Below, one piece after another: positions 12,640 to 23,649 of a stretch of DNA of 64,000 bases. Source of the stretch: Austropuccinia psidii (taxonomy: Eukaryota > Basidiomycota > Pucciniomycetes > Pucciniales > Sphaerophragmiaceae). The first letter of the stretch is position 1; every line of letters begins with the position of its first letter. A program made the position numbers and the translations under genes. The stretch lies in contig JALGQZ010000008.1 in NCBI GenBank assembly GCA_023105745.1, positions 24,875,866 to 24,939,865 on the forward strand, in the 5' to 3' direction. The notes under the pieces were generated by a model that saw only the letters and a program-made list of their open reading frames with translations, made no database searches and had not been told where the DNA came from.

Positions 12640-13284
12640 ATTACTTTGTAATATTGTCATTTTTGGTGTGTCCAAACCTTTTGAGAAGTTTGGTAGCCTC
12701 AGGTATGTCTTTTTCTGCTTACCATTCATCTTCACAAGCTGGGTCACTGTACCTGAAAAGGTATCCCCTTACTTTCTTTGAGAACTTTGGTAATCTTCTT
12801 AGTACCAGATGATTCAACAGGAGGTATATGCTGGGGAGCTTTATTCCTCAAGGGTAATTTTCCAGAATCACCAGATTTGTAAGGATGTATCAACCTTACT
12901 GGAAATGTAGGATGCTTATTACTAAGTTTATCAGATAATTCTTCTTCAACCGCATTTTCTCCATGAAGGGCCTTGATATCAAAAGTTCCTGAAAAGGAGT
13001 CTTTGAGCTTTTTACATACTTTGATTTTATTGAAGTTAGTGGTACATACAATTACTAAATCTCCTACTTTGAGCTCTGGATTAGCATATGTTTTGTTTCA
13101 TTTGTCTTTGGCATATGCAAATGAGTCCTTCATGCACCTTACTGCATTCTTTCTAGCTATTTCTAGAATTTTTTTGAATCTAGCAGCTGTGGGAAGTATC
13201 TTAACCAAATCCTTCCTCAAGGAATCTTGGGGTAGTCCTGGATTCCATCATTTTTATAGGATAGCAGGAGTCTGATTGGTAGTG
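12640..13284 (-). pseudogene. E2 integrase C terminus with chromodomain-like end
   Basis: From high to low coordinates the minus strand reads NQTPAIL, then a gypsy integrase tail (SFAYAKDK, PELKVGDLVIV, KKLKDSFSGTFDIKALHGENAVEEELS, NKHPTFPVRLIHPY), a linker, and YRDPACEDEW*AEKDIPEATKLL near 12755-12660. The last part has the shape of the chromodomain that marks chromoviruses. Several stops interrupt it. It is separated from the catalytic core (15770 onwards) by a 2.5 kb insertion between the codons for SIHAT and NQTP. Confidence 0.8.
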
Positions 13285-15769
13285 TGGGAACTCCTCTGTG
13301 TGTGGGATAAAATGAAGCAGTACCTGGAAGGGGAAATTCAAAGAAAACAGTTTTGAATTTCTGTTTGGGACTTGTAACCCTTGCTCTGCTTGTGTGCTAG
13401 AATAATCTAGACTGCCCTTCCTAATATGCTAAGTTATCTTTACTCAGTTCACCAAATCAATTTTACTATTGATAGTGGCTTGATCAGAAAATATTAGACT
13501 CAACAATCTCTAATCAGACTTTGCTCTACTCAAAACAATGGTTATTTAAAACCTTATCAAATAAATTCTTTTTAAAACTTTCAGCAGGCTGAGTGGATTC
13601 CACCAGATGATAGTACAACAATATATAAAATACTATAATAATAATAAATAATAATAAATAACAGTAAACACTATTTTATAATAAAAACTACAAAAATATT
13701 CTTTTCTTGATAATTCTTGAATAAATATAGAAACTAATGGCTAGGATATCAGCAATATTTAATTCTCTGAAATAATAAACTTGAAAAGGATAAAAATATA
13801 TTTCAAGCCCTTTGTGAAGTGATGGTTAGGCTACTAATCGAAGAATTGTTAATAATTTAGTATAATATGGGTAGTTTAATGTTATGTTTTGTGTTGTGAT
13901 GTAATAATAGATTATATGATCTCTTCTGGTTTTTTTTTTGATAATAATACTAGCTAATTGCTATAGGTTCAATATTAATCTGAACTAAACACTAAAGTAT
14001 TTTAAGTTTTCTTTAGTTCCTCTGTTGATAATTTATTAGGTATTCCCCAATAAATAAAGATCCACTTTGATTTTAAAAGTAGTAAAATTACTTTGATTGT
14101 GCAGGTTTTGTTTTAAAACAAGCAAAATTACTCTCTTTGCGGAAGTTTACAGCAAAAACTAACCCAAAACTAATTAAAATGGCTAGGTTTTATTTTAAAG
14201 CCTACAAAATTACTTTGGTTTGATGGTTTTCTTTTAAAACTCTCTAAAAATTACTTTTAAGGATTTAAACACTAAACTCCAGAGAGGCCTTGCTCATGAG
14301 CTTCAATCTTTAAGATCCTAATTAAATAAGGCACTAGTCTACCTGCTAGTAAGGGATGAATTAAAGTCTTTTCACACTATTGTTTCTCTTGATCTATGTC
14401 AACAACAAACCTCAGCTACTAGGCTTAATTTATCAAGTAAATTTCTAGTATACCTCCAAGAAGAGGGATCAGAAAAAATAAATTCAATTTACAATTTCTA
14501 GATGGGGAAGAGGGAAAAAGTGGGAGAGAGGGCCTCTATTTATAGCCGTGGGGTCCTCCATAGGAGTGCAAAAAAGAGGGGACTTAGAAATTTTCAGCCG
14601 CTGGTGGCTGTGCAAAGCTGTGCAAACTTTAGTTTTGGATTTGCAGGCACAACGTGTTGTGACGTGACACGACTCTAGATTTCTGACCAATCAGATTGCT
14701 TCACTTGACTTTTCATAATGACGTGACATGTTTCTGACCAATCAGATCAATTCATTCTTTCACCTATTCAAGTGACATGCTTGTGACATGTGGCTGTAAA
14801 ATACAGTCAAGCCTTAATTTCTGGCCCTGGAACCCTTATCTCCATGTATTAATTTTTATGAAAATTCACATAGGACTGATTACTTGTATTCCTTGTTGGC
14901 CTGTATCACCTGTATTCTTCCTTAAAATTCCTAATTCTTATTAAATCTCCTCAAAACTTCCTAAATCTTCCCAAATCTTCTTCAAACTTCCTAAAACCTT
15001 CTAGAACTTCCAGAAATTTCATTTTCCCAAAATTCCCAATTTTTAGAATGTTGCCACTGTGGCTTAAACCCATGACCTTTGCAGATCTCAGCTTCAGAGA
15101 TCCTCCTTACCAACTCTGCCAGTTGGCCTTTCCATATCCCTTCCAACATCCAGTCCCACTCTTCATTTTTGCAGCTTCAATGAGAAATTTGGGGGTTACA
15201 TTAACAGAAAAGTTGATGTAATATGGCCATTCCAATTCAACAATAAATTTTTTCACTCTTCAAGAATTAATAATTTAATTATCCAAAGGAACTCAATGAT
15301 GCTTATCTCCTCTTTTGGTGGTTCATAACAGCAAAAATACATGAAATTTCCCAAAATTGATACTTCAAAAGTGTTTTGTTCCACACCTTGAATCTTCTAT
15401 GTCCCCTATGATGCCTACAACTCTTCTCTTTATTAATTGGCATCCTCATTGTGACTCTGATTATATTAATCACCCAATTGCTCATACTTAAGCATATTAA
15501 AAAAATTATTTACAGAGAAAATTAAAAAATGTCTTTGATTTGGGTACTGTCCATCACAATTATGTGTTGGATAGTGCAGTGGGGTGACATTTGAAGAGCA
15601 AACCTGTGGTCAATTTTCCTTAATGAATATATTATTTGTGTTATTCCATGTTTATTTTACTGTTATTTTCCCTCAAAGATGATTTCATACTATTGATATC
15701 CTCTTTTATATAGATAATTATCATAAAAATAAAAAGTTTATTCAGCTAAACTGTCATGGTATACCACAG
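13285..15769. mobile_element. Unclassified 2.5 kb insertion in E2 integrase
   Basis: The integrase reading is continuous if this segment is removed. The flanks carry TAGTG (13280-13284) and CAGTG (15770-15774), a five-base repeat with one difference, and the segment lies between TGGG and CCACAG. There is no coding region. It contains four degenerate copies of an AAAATTACTTT phrase (14069-14260), a minus-strand TATA-like CTATAAATAG near 14540, two GTTTCTGACCAATCAGAT direct repeats (near 14680 and 14730), and a tRNA-like block at 15061-15132. It may be a solo LTR of another family or a composite. Confidence 0.6.
15061..15132 (-). other. tRNA-like block with Pol III A and B boxes
   Basis: The minus strand contains TGGCAGAGTTGG (15121-15110), a perfect fit to the A-box pattern TRGCNNAGYNGG. 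Then comes a 6-bp stem and 7-base loop, GATCTC-TGAAGCT-GAGATC (15102-15084), at the place of an anticodon arm. Then GGTTTAAGCC (15070-15061), close to the B-box GGTTCGANNCC with CG lost. Acceptor and T stems do not pair well and position 33 is not T. So it is not a working tRNA; a tRNA-derived SINE head or fossil tRNA fits better. Confidence 0.35.
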
Positions 15770-17006
15770 CAGTGGCATGAATAGATGTTTTATATGCTAA
15801 TTCCAGTGCAGGTAGAAGAGTACACCAACAATGGGTTAATCCATGACAATATTTGAGCTCTAGGCCATATTCACAAATATTTCTGACCATGTCTCTTAAA
15901 ATTTGGATCATTCCTTCAGCTACACCATCAGTTTGTGGGTTGTAAGTGGCAGAGAAGGATAACTTTGTTCCAAATAATTGGTGAAGGTTTGTCCAGAGGG
16001 CTGATATAAATCTTGGATCTCTATCACCAATTATTTTTGTGAATATTTCAGTCCATGATACTACTCTATTCCATATCAGAAGAGCTGTATCCATGGCTGT
16101 ATCATCTTTGTGACATGGAAAAAAGATTGTAGTCTTACTGAATCTATCAACAATAACTAGGCAGGAGTTATAAGTTCCATCACCTCCTGGTGGTAGGCCA
16201 GTTACCCAATCCATATGGATGATTTCCCAAGGTCTACTGGGTTCTTGGATTTTGATCATACTTACAAGTCTTTTCCCAGTGGAGTTTTTGCCTTTTTACA
16301 TATATCACAGGTTTTGAAATATTCTGAAACATCTTTTTGCCACATTGGAAAACATATAAAGGTCTTTATTTTATCTTATGCTCTGTCCTAAGATAGATGT
16401 CATGAGAAAGGGCATTCATGGCATTCTTTCAATACAAGATTGATTGATGATCTTTCCACAACTGTCATTACACAAGTGTGATTAGTCCTATGGTAAACTA
16501 TACCATCAAGTAAATGAAATCTTCATTCATCATATTATTTCTTCCATATTTCATCCAAGGAATGTATCAAAGAGTTATTTTTAGAGTATTTAGTAATTAA
16601 TTGGCATACAACGCTACAATTTGTATCCTTAGTATAACTGTTCCTTACTTACTCAAAGAAGGTAGTTTTTAGGTCTGTAACACTGATTCCTTCTATCCAT
16701 ATTTGTGTAAAAGATTATTCTGCAACACAAGCAGGATTATCAAATTCATTTGGTACTAACAATCTGCTTTGTCCATCTGAAATTTTTTGAATATTTCCAT
16801 CTTTGTGAATAATGGTCATATTACCCCTATACTCTTGTATATGTATATCCATCTGATCATATGTCTGTTGGGTGTTTTCATGTTTAGAAGTTATTTAACA
16901 GTGGTACAATCTGTTATAGCTTCAAAAACACCTCCTTCCAAGAATTTATTAATTTTTTCCAAGGCCCAGAAAAGGCACAAACATCTCTTGTGACTTCCCC
17001 CATATC
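15770..17006 (-). pseudogene. E2 RNase H end and integrase catalytic core
   Basis: The frame at 16259-15738 reads HMDWVTGLPPGG, VIVDRFSKTTIFFPCHK, then IIGDRDPRFIS and SATYNPQTDGVAEGMIQ, the D-D-E layout of a gypsy integrase core. In this group the second motif is normally SDRDPKF and the third [10 protein letters not shown], so several conserved positions have changed. Above it (to about 17006) are broken remains of the H2C2 region and of RNase H ([29 protein letters not shown]). The core is cut on its C-terminal side by the insertion at 15769. Confidence 0.85.
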
Positions 17007-17011
17007 TGGCT

Positions 17012-18417
17012 TGTCAGCCTGTTACTAAAAACCAGAGCACAAGCATGACAGCCAAATACCATAAACCAATGGTAAAGCCAAGATACCACCAAAACATGGA
17101 GCTGAGCCAAATTATCTCAAAAGGTATCAAAAGAAAGAATAAACTCACCTCTTTCCAAATATACAAGTCCCATCATCATAGGACAAAGAATAACAAAGTT
17201 ATTCCTGCTCAAAGTTGTTGCTGAGCATAAACCTTAATTTTCACCTCTCATCTGAAATACAGAGTAAGATGCTCAACCCCATCAAATGGGTATTCAACTT
17301 GAAGCTCTAAATTAGGGCTATCCAATGGTCCCAGAAAGACTGAGCTAGCACAAGTATTACAGAAGTTATGGCCAAATTCAGGCCAAATAAGGGTGAATAA
17401 AATATTCACCTCTCATCTAACTTCTACATTTTTAGTATGAGATACCAAAAGTGGGGTCGTTTTGGAAAGAGAAAAATCAGGGCTATCTGATTGTGCCATT
17501 CATTTCTCCATATCTCATCTAGAACAAAAGGTATAAGGCAAACAAGCCCAATACAGCTTTTTGCCTAAAACACACATATGTACAAAAATCTTGTAGATGG
17601 CATACCTTTGCCATATCTAATGATAACCTCCTTGAATTAAGTACCATTGTGTAGAGAACATACAGGGATAAACACTGAACAAATTTTGAGGTTGATATCT
17701 CAAAAACTGACAAAGTTATGGCTGTTTTAAGGTCAAAATCCCACAGTTTGGCCAATACAGCCTTACCATGGGATAATATCCCATAACTATGATTATGGGG
17801 TGTAAAACAAATAAAGAAGCTTGTTTTTACTTCAATAACTCATATTTCATTCAATACTGGGGTCCCATACAGGTTCTGTACAACATTTTACGCATCATAC
17901 ACATCAGAAGAGGGCTATGTGGTCCCCAGATCAAAATTTTCACCCTGTATTGGTGAAAACTACCCAGATGTGGTTTCAAAACAACATCTGAGCCCAATAA
18001 AGGCTATACAGGCCTTTTGCAAACCACAAGCCTGTCCTATAGAGTTAAAAATATTCACTCCCTCTGCATGAAAAGGTCTAAAAGCCTTTTCACTTCCAGA
18101 AAACAAATCCCCATCCTGCTCATAAATTCCTACATATTAAAGCTGTCAAAAACAGTTATACTCTTGGAAAATAACCAGGTTATACTTTAAAATTAAGTAT
18201 TGTAGCTCTTATTATAGTAATCCAACAAGTAAGACTGCACCCAGGGCTTTCAGCAGCGCTCACGACCACTATATCATTATAGTAAAGCCTTTATTATCTT
18301 ATTTTTAAACCCCTATTACAATCAAAAAATCTTTTTATTACCATTTTTACCGTGTCACAGTCATAGTTAAAGCCTGTAAATACAATTATACACCTTTATC
18401 ATAGACTCAGCCTGACA
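17012..18417 (-). repeat. Solo LTR, family F, with perfect TSD
   Basis: It runs from TGTCAGCCTG to ACTCAGCCTGACA and is flanked on both sides by TGGCT (17007-17011 and 18418-18422), an exact five-base target duplication. It matches the E3 LTRs in reverse orientation, including the blocks near the ends around CCAGAGCACAAGCATGACAG. There is no internal region, so it formed by LTR-LTR recombination after insertion into the RNase H region of E2. Length 1406 bp. Confidence 0.92.
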
Positions 18418-18422
18418 TGGCT

Positions 18423-19530
18423 TTAGTAGGTTTGATTTTCCTAGGTATGAAAAATATGGGTCCTTTCACAGTTTTGTAATTAATAATCTGTACTTGATGA
18501 AGTGAAGCTCCTATTCCATATACTGATGCATCAATTTAAAACTTAGAAGGATTCTTAAAATCTGGCATCAGTAAAAGTGAAGCAGTGAATACATCTTGTA
18601 TCAGGTACTCAAAGGCTTTGACTCTATCAAAAGTCATTTCAAATACTGTGTCCTTGTCAGACAATTAATGAATACTTCTTTCTATGGATGAAAACTATTT
18701 AATTTTCTGCCTGTAGTATCCTTAAAATCCAAAAAAATGACTGGATTCGTCTTTGTTTTGAGGAATAGGTTTCAGTCGTACTTCTGCAACTTTTTTTCAA
18801 TTCCAAGGGATAGACCAGATACTAAATGTCCCAGGGATTTGAGTTCTTTAAATGCAACATGAAATTTCTTCGCAGAAATTTTCATTTTTACAGATTGGAT
18901 TTTTCCCAAAACTTGGGATAATCTGTGCAGATGTTTCTCCCAAGTCTTGGAACAAAACATAATGTCATAAATGTAAACTATTAACCATACTTTTCAAAGT
19001 TCTTCAGGAAAGATTTCATTAATCATCCTTTGAAAGTGTGAAGGTGAATTTTTGATACCAAAAGGCATCCTTAAATATTCATACACTCCACAATGAACAA
19101 TAATTCTCAAGTATTTTCTTGCTCTTGGTGTTAGTACATTTTGAAGGAAGCCCTTTAGGGAATCCATAGTTCTTATGTACACTGCTTGAGATATTTGAGT
19201 GAGGGCAATTTGGAATTTTGGTATGAGATACCTGTCTGGGACAGTGTAATTATTCATAACTCTCAAGTCCCCAACCATTCTGTATTTTCCATTATTCCAT
19301 GCCACTATGACTGTTGTAGGTATTTCTACCTCCTCAATGCGGCCAAGTTTTCTTATTACACCAAAGTCCAGGAGTTATCAAATGTGAAGCTCAGGGGCTT
19401 CTCTTGATTTTGGGCTTTCTGGGTATTCAGGCCTTTTCAAGAGTCATTGATAAGGTCTCTCAATGTTCAGAATAATGTCAAATTCATCACCAATAATTTT
19501 CCCAAATTGTTTTTTATCTTATTAAAATTA
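18423..19530 (-). pseudogene. E2 reverse transcriptase, catalytic site lost
   Basis: The frame at 19305-18994 reads AWNNGKYRMVGDLRVMNNYTVPDRYLIPKFQIAL, then LRIIVHCGVYEYLRMPFGIKN and SHFQRMINEIFPEEL. Past a stop near 18990 comes VYIYDIMFCSKTWEKHLHRLSQVL. The active-site box that should be YIDD reads YIYD, so the first aspartate is tyrosine. The RNase H connection follows down to the solo LTR at 18417. The enzyme cannot be functional. Confidence 0.88.
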
Positions 19531-19539
19531 TTCTTTGTG

Positions 19540-20110
19540 GTTTTGTAAAAGGGTAAAGAGTTCATTTTCTTGTACATCAGTAAGCTGAAGACTTATTTCA
19601 GCCTCACTCATTTGTTCTGACTTTAATTTCTCCCTCTCTAAGCTGATTGGTGATACTTTATTAACTGTAATTTGTTTTTTAAAAGGGAAAAAGGAAAATT
19701 TTGGACTCTTATTGTCCCCATTAGTAAAATATCTGTCTTGGTTGCTGTGTAAATTTATGCCATAAATAATTAAATGATCATTTCCCAATATGAAATGGGT
19801 ACTAGAGAAATTTTCCATAACAAAAGAATTAAACATTAATTATTAAATTACCATTTATATTTGTAAATATTTCAGTGGTTTCAAATATTCTCAATGCTTC
19901 AATTGGATTACTTGCACTGTTGAATTTCATGCCATCAATTGGTAATAATTGATCCTCAAAATTTGGTACACAGTTCTTGGGAAAATATTTTCCAACACAA
20001 GAGAAGAAGGCTCCTGGGTCAAGTAAACATTTAGTGGGTTTTTTATCAATCACCACTTCTCTTATACAGGAATTACCAGCTGTATAACCTTTTTCCCTGT
20101 TTGGTTTGAC
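19540..20110 (-). pseudogene. E2 protease and linker to RT
   Basis: The frame at 20056-19829 contains KCLLDPGAFFSCVGKYFPKNC, in the place of the protease active site. Gypsy proteases usually show D-S/T-G; here it is D-P-G. A linker frame (19836-19528) follows: FILGNDHLIIYGINLHSNQDRYF and SPISLEREKLKSEQMSEAEISLQL, the segment between protease and RT in this group. The two frames are offset by a short shift near 19830. Confidence 0.75.
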
Positions 20111-20128
20111 CTTAATAAGCTGTGCATC

Positions 20129-22674
20129 TCAAAGTTTTGACAAATTAAGTTTACTATTACTTAATAGTAGCAAGTGGTTATAAGATTCCATAATGTCAAA
20201 TGTGACATTAATAATTTCTATATCTTTTGAATATTCATAAGATATTGTTGATTTATCATCTGCATTTTCCTCATTTACATCATCTTTCTCAATGTCAATC
20301 TCATTTATTTTCCCTCTTTTTGGACAATTATTAGCTAAATGTGTGGTGCTCTGGAAAATATGGCACTTTCTGATTGTATTTTTGGAATTATACTTCATAT
20401 TATTAGAATTTTCTTGGGGCGTTTTTCCCACAGAATCTTTCCAAGGTGTATTAAACCTTGTTTTAAGATTTACCCTAGTATGTCCAGTTATGTTTCTGGT
20501 GGTTACTTCTTCTAATATATTTTTAATATCTTCTGCTGAATATTTTTCAGTAGTATTGCTTTTGACAGCATGCTCTAAGTCACCTCCACATTGCCTCATA
20601 ACTTTTCTGTGAATCATAAATTCTGACATGTCAGGATATACTTCTGTTAATCTATCTTTCTGTTGGAAAATCCATGGTAAATCTTTGTCTTTATCTTCAG
20701 TAAACGTTTCATATTCAAAGGTTGTTTCCACTTTGAATATACAAGAATCATTGGCCCACTTATTAATGATTTGGGTTTTCCTTAAAGTCCAACTCTGGTG
20801 TCCATGTGCTTTTCTTAATTTTATATACCATCTATGAGCTGATTTGGTAAACAAGGTGTTAAATATTTCTCTTAAAAATCTTTCTGGGAATTCAAAATCT
20901 TTTTTAATCATTTAAATACCTCTGATCAATCCCATATGGTCATATTCTCTTTCACCACTGAAGTGAGGCCATTCTTTAAGTTTTGGCACTTCAATCAAAA
21001 GTGCTTGGCCCATTGATGCTTCAAATTTATGGAAATAATTGTAAAATTCATATTTCATGTGTGAATTTTCTACATTCAATAATTGTGGGCTTAAATTTCC
21101 TGTACCCTCATTTTGTTTCAGAGGTGTAGACCCTCTTGGCAAGGTGTGCAGTAATTGTTCAATTTTGTTCATTGTACTGGTGCTACACCTTTGGGAATTT
21201 CTGAATTAATGTTGAAAACCTTATATTAAATTGATTTAATGACTTTTATACATGTCTTCTTTAATTTGAATATATTTCCATAATTCAGTTTGTCTATTAT
21301 TATCAGAAATATTTTTATTCAATTTAATTGTTAATTTTGACGTTTCCTCTTGTGAGGTGTCAAAACACTTTTTCAAGGCAATGGTAGATGTCTTTACTTC
21401 AGTAAATGAACTTGAAATATCATCAAGGACTTTCTTATTATATGTTTCAATAATACTTATGACTTTCTTCATTCTTATTTCAGTTATGTCATCAATGTTT
21501 AATTTAGAATATTTTTCCATCAATTCTTTTATAATGGCATATTCTTCATTTTTGTTAATTCCAAATGAACTGTCATTTTTCGAAGTTTCAATTCTTCTTG
21601 AAACTTTCTCAAAACTCATGAGACTTTCATTTATTTGGTTCAAACTTAGATTATTTGTTTCAATATTGTTACAAATTGTCAAATTTTTATCAGAAATATG
21701 ACTTTTGACTTCATTTATAGCTATATACAAGCTTCAAAGGCCATCCAGAATGTCAGAAAGAATTTCTTATATTTTACTCTGGATTCCTCATTTTTCTGGC
21801 CATCTGAAACACCTTTTTTGTGGCATCCTGTTGAATCTTTAGGATTCTGCAGCCATGGCTGTATGATTTTGTGGCTGATGCTTTTCCTTGGCCCTTTGTC
21901 TGATCTTGTGGCTGCTTTTTTACATTGTAAGTGCTGCTACTGGCTACTGGGGCTGGTTTTGGCCACTATTTGGGTGGTGGATGGTTATTTTTCCTTCATT
22001 CTACTGTTAAAAGCATCATATTTCTTTTCAATCAATGGATGCCATTCATTTAGTAACTTTCAAGTGTCGAGATGGCCCAGACATTTTCTTTTGGTCAATT
22101 GAGAGTTCATGCAGTTTTTTCACAGATCTGCAATGATCTGGTACTCTTTGTGCTTAAAAGCATTGTTGTAAGCCTTCTGGATGGCTTTTTATATGTCCAA
22201 TGAGGCCTCTTGTGGCTGTGTCAGCTCTTTTCAAAGTTAAAACAGTGTTAGCAGCTTATGAATGACCAAATTTGTCAGTTTGGGCTTCATTTACTGACCC
22301 TTTTCCTTCTGTAACTGATTATCTTCTGCAATAATCATGTCTATAGCCTTTTTTTGGGAGCTGCTTGAGGGGTTATAGCTTGCTCCTGATCTGTTTCATA
22401 GAATAATTATAAGTAAAAAATCTTAAAATAGTATTTTTAAATCAAAGAACTTACTATTGGCCAAATTCATTGCCTTTTGAAGTGTATTACCTATGTCCAA
22501 ATTGATTAATTCACAAGAAATTGGCTCTTTTTGATTATTATGAGCTATAATAACAGTGTTATTATGGTCACAATTAACAGTACTGGCAGGAATAATACTA
22601 GTAGCTTTTGATGCTTTTTCAATTATTTCTTGTCTTACCACTTTTTCAGACAATAAAATGAGGGAAAAAAGCAA
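20129..22674 (-). pseudogene. E2 gag, three open pieces
   Basis: The pieces are 22674-22423 (N terminus), 21730-21236 (lysine/glutamate-rich coiled coil), 21172-20912 (ending in WPHFSGEREYDHMGLIRGI), and the 260-residue frame 20911-20129. The last carries the capsid-like region (FNTLFTKSAHRWYIKLRKAHG) and a zinc knuckle reading CHIFQSTTHLANNC, in which the second cysteine of C-x2-C-x4-H-x4-C is phenylalanine. An acidic tail follows. Between 21731 and 22420 the gag reading is scrambled by stops. Confidence 0.8.
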
Positions 22675-22874
22675 TTATTTAGCTAAAAAAAAGGTTTTCC
22701 AAAAGCAAAATGAAAAAATGAAGCCTCACTTACAATATGAAAAATGGTTTGTTTTTTGTTATTTCTTGAATTGTAAGTATCTTTATAGATTTTTGAATTT
22801 TTCAATGTAAGAAAGAAGGTTAGGAAAATGTAAAACATATGTCACAGTTAAACTATCACAGCTGGGCATCCAAA
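22675..22874 (-). other. E2 leader and putative primer-binding site
   Basis: Short leader between gag and the 5' LTR. Just inside the LTR end (22875), the minus strand reads TTTGGATGCCCAGCTGTGAT; TGGATGCCCAGC starts with TGG as expected for pairing with a tRNA CCA end. I could not name the tRNA from this sequence. Confidence 0.4.
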
Positions 22875-23649
22875 TGTAAGGTGTGGATATGAAAATTTGA
22901 TTAAAAATAAAGTACTTTTCCTGTCCTCACAGTTGGTATAAGGTAAATTTCAAGAGTTTTAAGAGAAAATATACCCAACTTTTTTTTAACTTTTTTATCA
23001 TAAAACAATAATAACTCAAAAATTTGATGCTTTACCAACAATAAAATTTATCCAAAAATACTCTACAAGAGATATTTAAGGCTACAAAAGAAATTTCTTC
23101 AACAGAAATTCCAATTGGAATTAATTGAGCAAAGGAATGCAGGGAATTAATATAAGAACAGAGTATTTAAAAAGATATTTAAAGAGAAAACACACCCAAA
23201 AGTGACCAGAGTGAATTTGGAAGCAAAGTGACAAAGTTAACAGTGATGAAAGATGCTTTAATTCACTTTTGGAGTGGTTCAGGGGTAAAAACAATTATAA
23301 TAATTTTTTCATGTGGTTAAAAGGCTTGACATTATAAGAAAAAGGTGGTTGGAATCTTTTATTGATTGTTTTAAAAGTGTTTAAACTAATTATAAAAGGA
23401 AAAGATTCTAACATGAAGAGAAAAGTGGGGCAAAGAAGACATTCTTTTATAGCCATCAATTCTCTTACTCAAAAAGTGAACTTTGCTTTTTTCAGTCGTG
23501 GAAAACCCTCAGAAAACATAAAAGCCAACTATGGCATCATTTAACCCTGATTAAGACCAAAAAAGGCTGGTTTTAGCCATTTTTAGACCCTTAAATAAGC
23601 CATTGCTATAGTAATACCTAGTTTTAAGCCTTCAAAACATGTCAGAATG

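Noticed and set aside
15084..15102. A functional tRNA gene at 15061-15132
   Set aside because: Acceptor and T-arm pairing fail and the base before the anticodon position is not T.
21357..22102. Hydrophobic plus-strand open frames resembling membrane proteins
   Set aside because: They are reverse-strand shadows of the lysine-rich, coiled-coil gag of E2; hydrophobic runs arise from the antisense of Lys/Glu codons.
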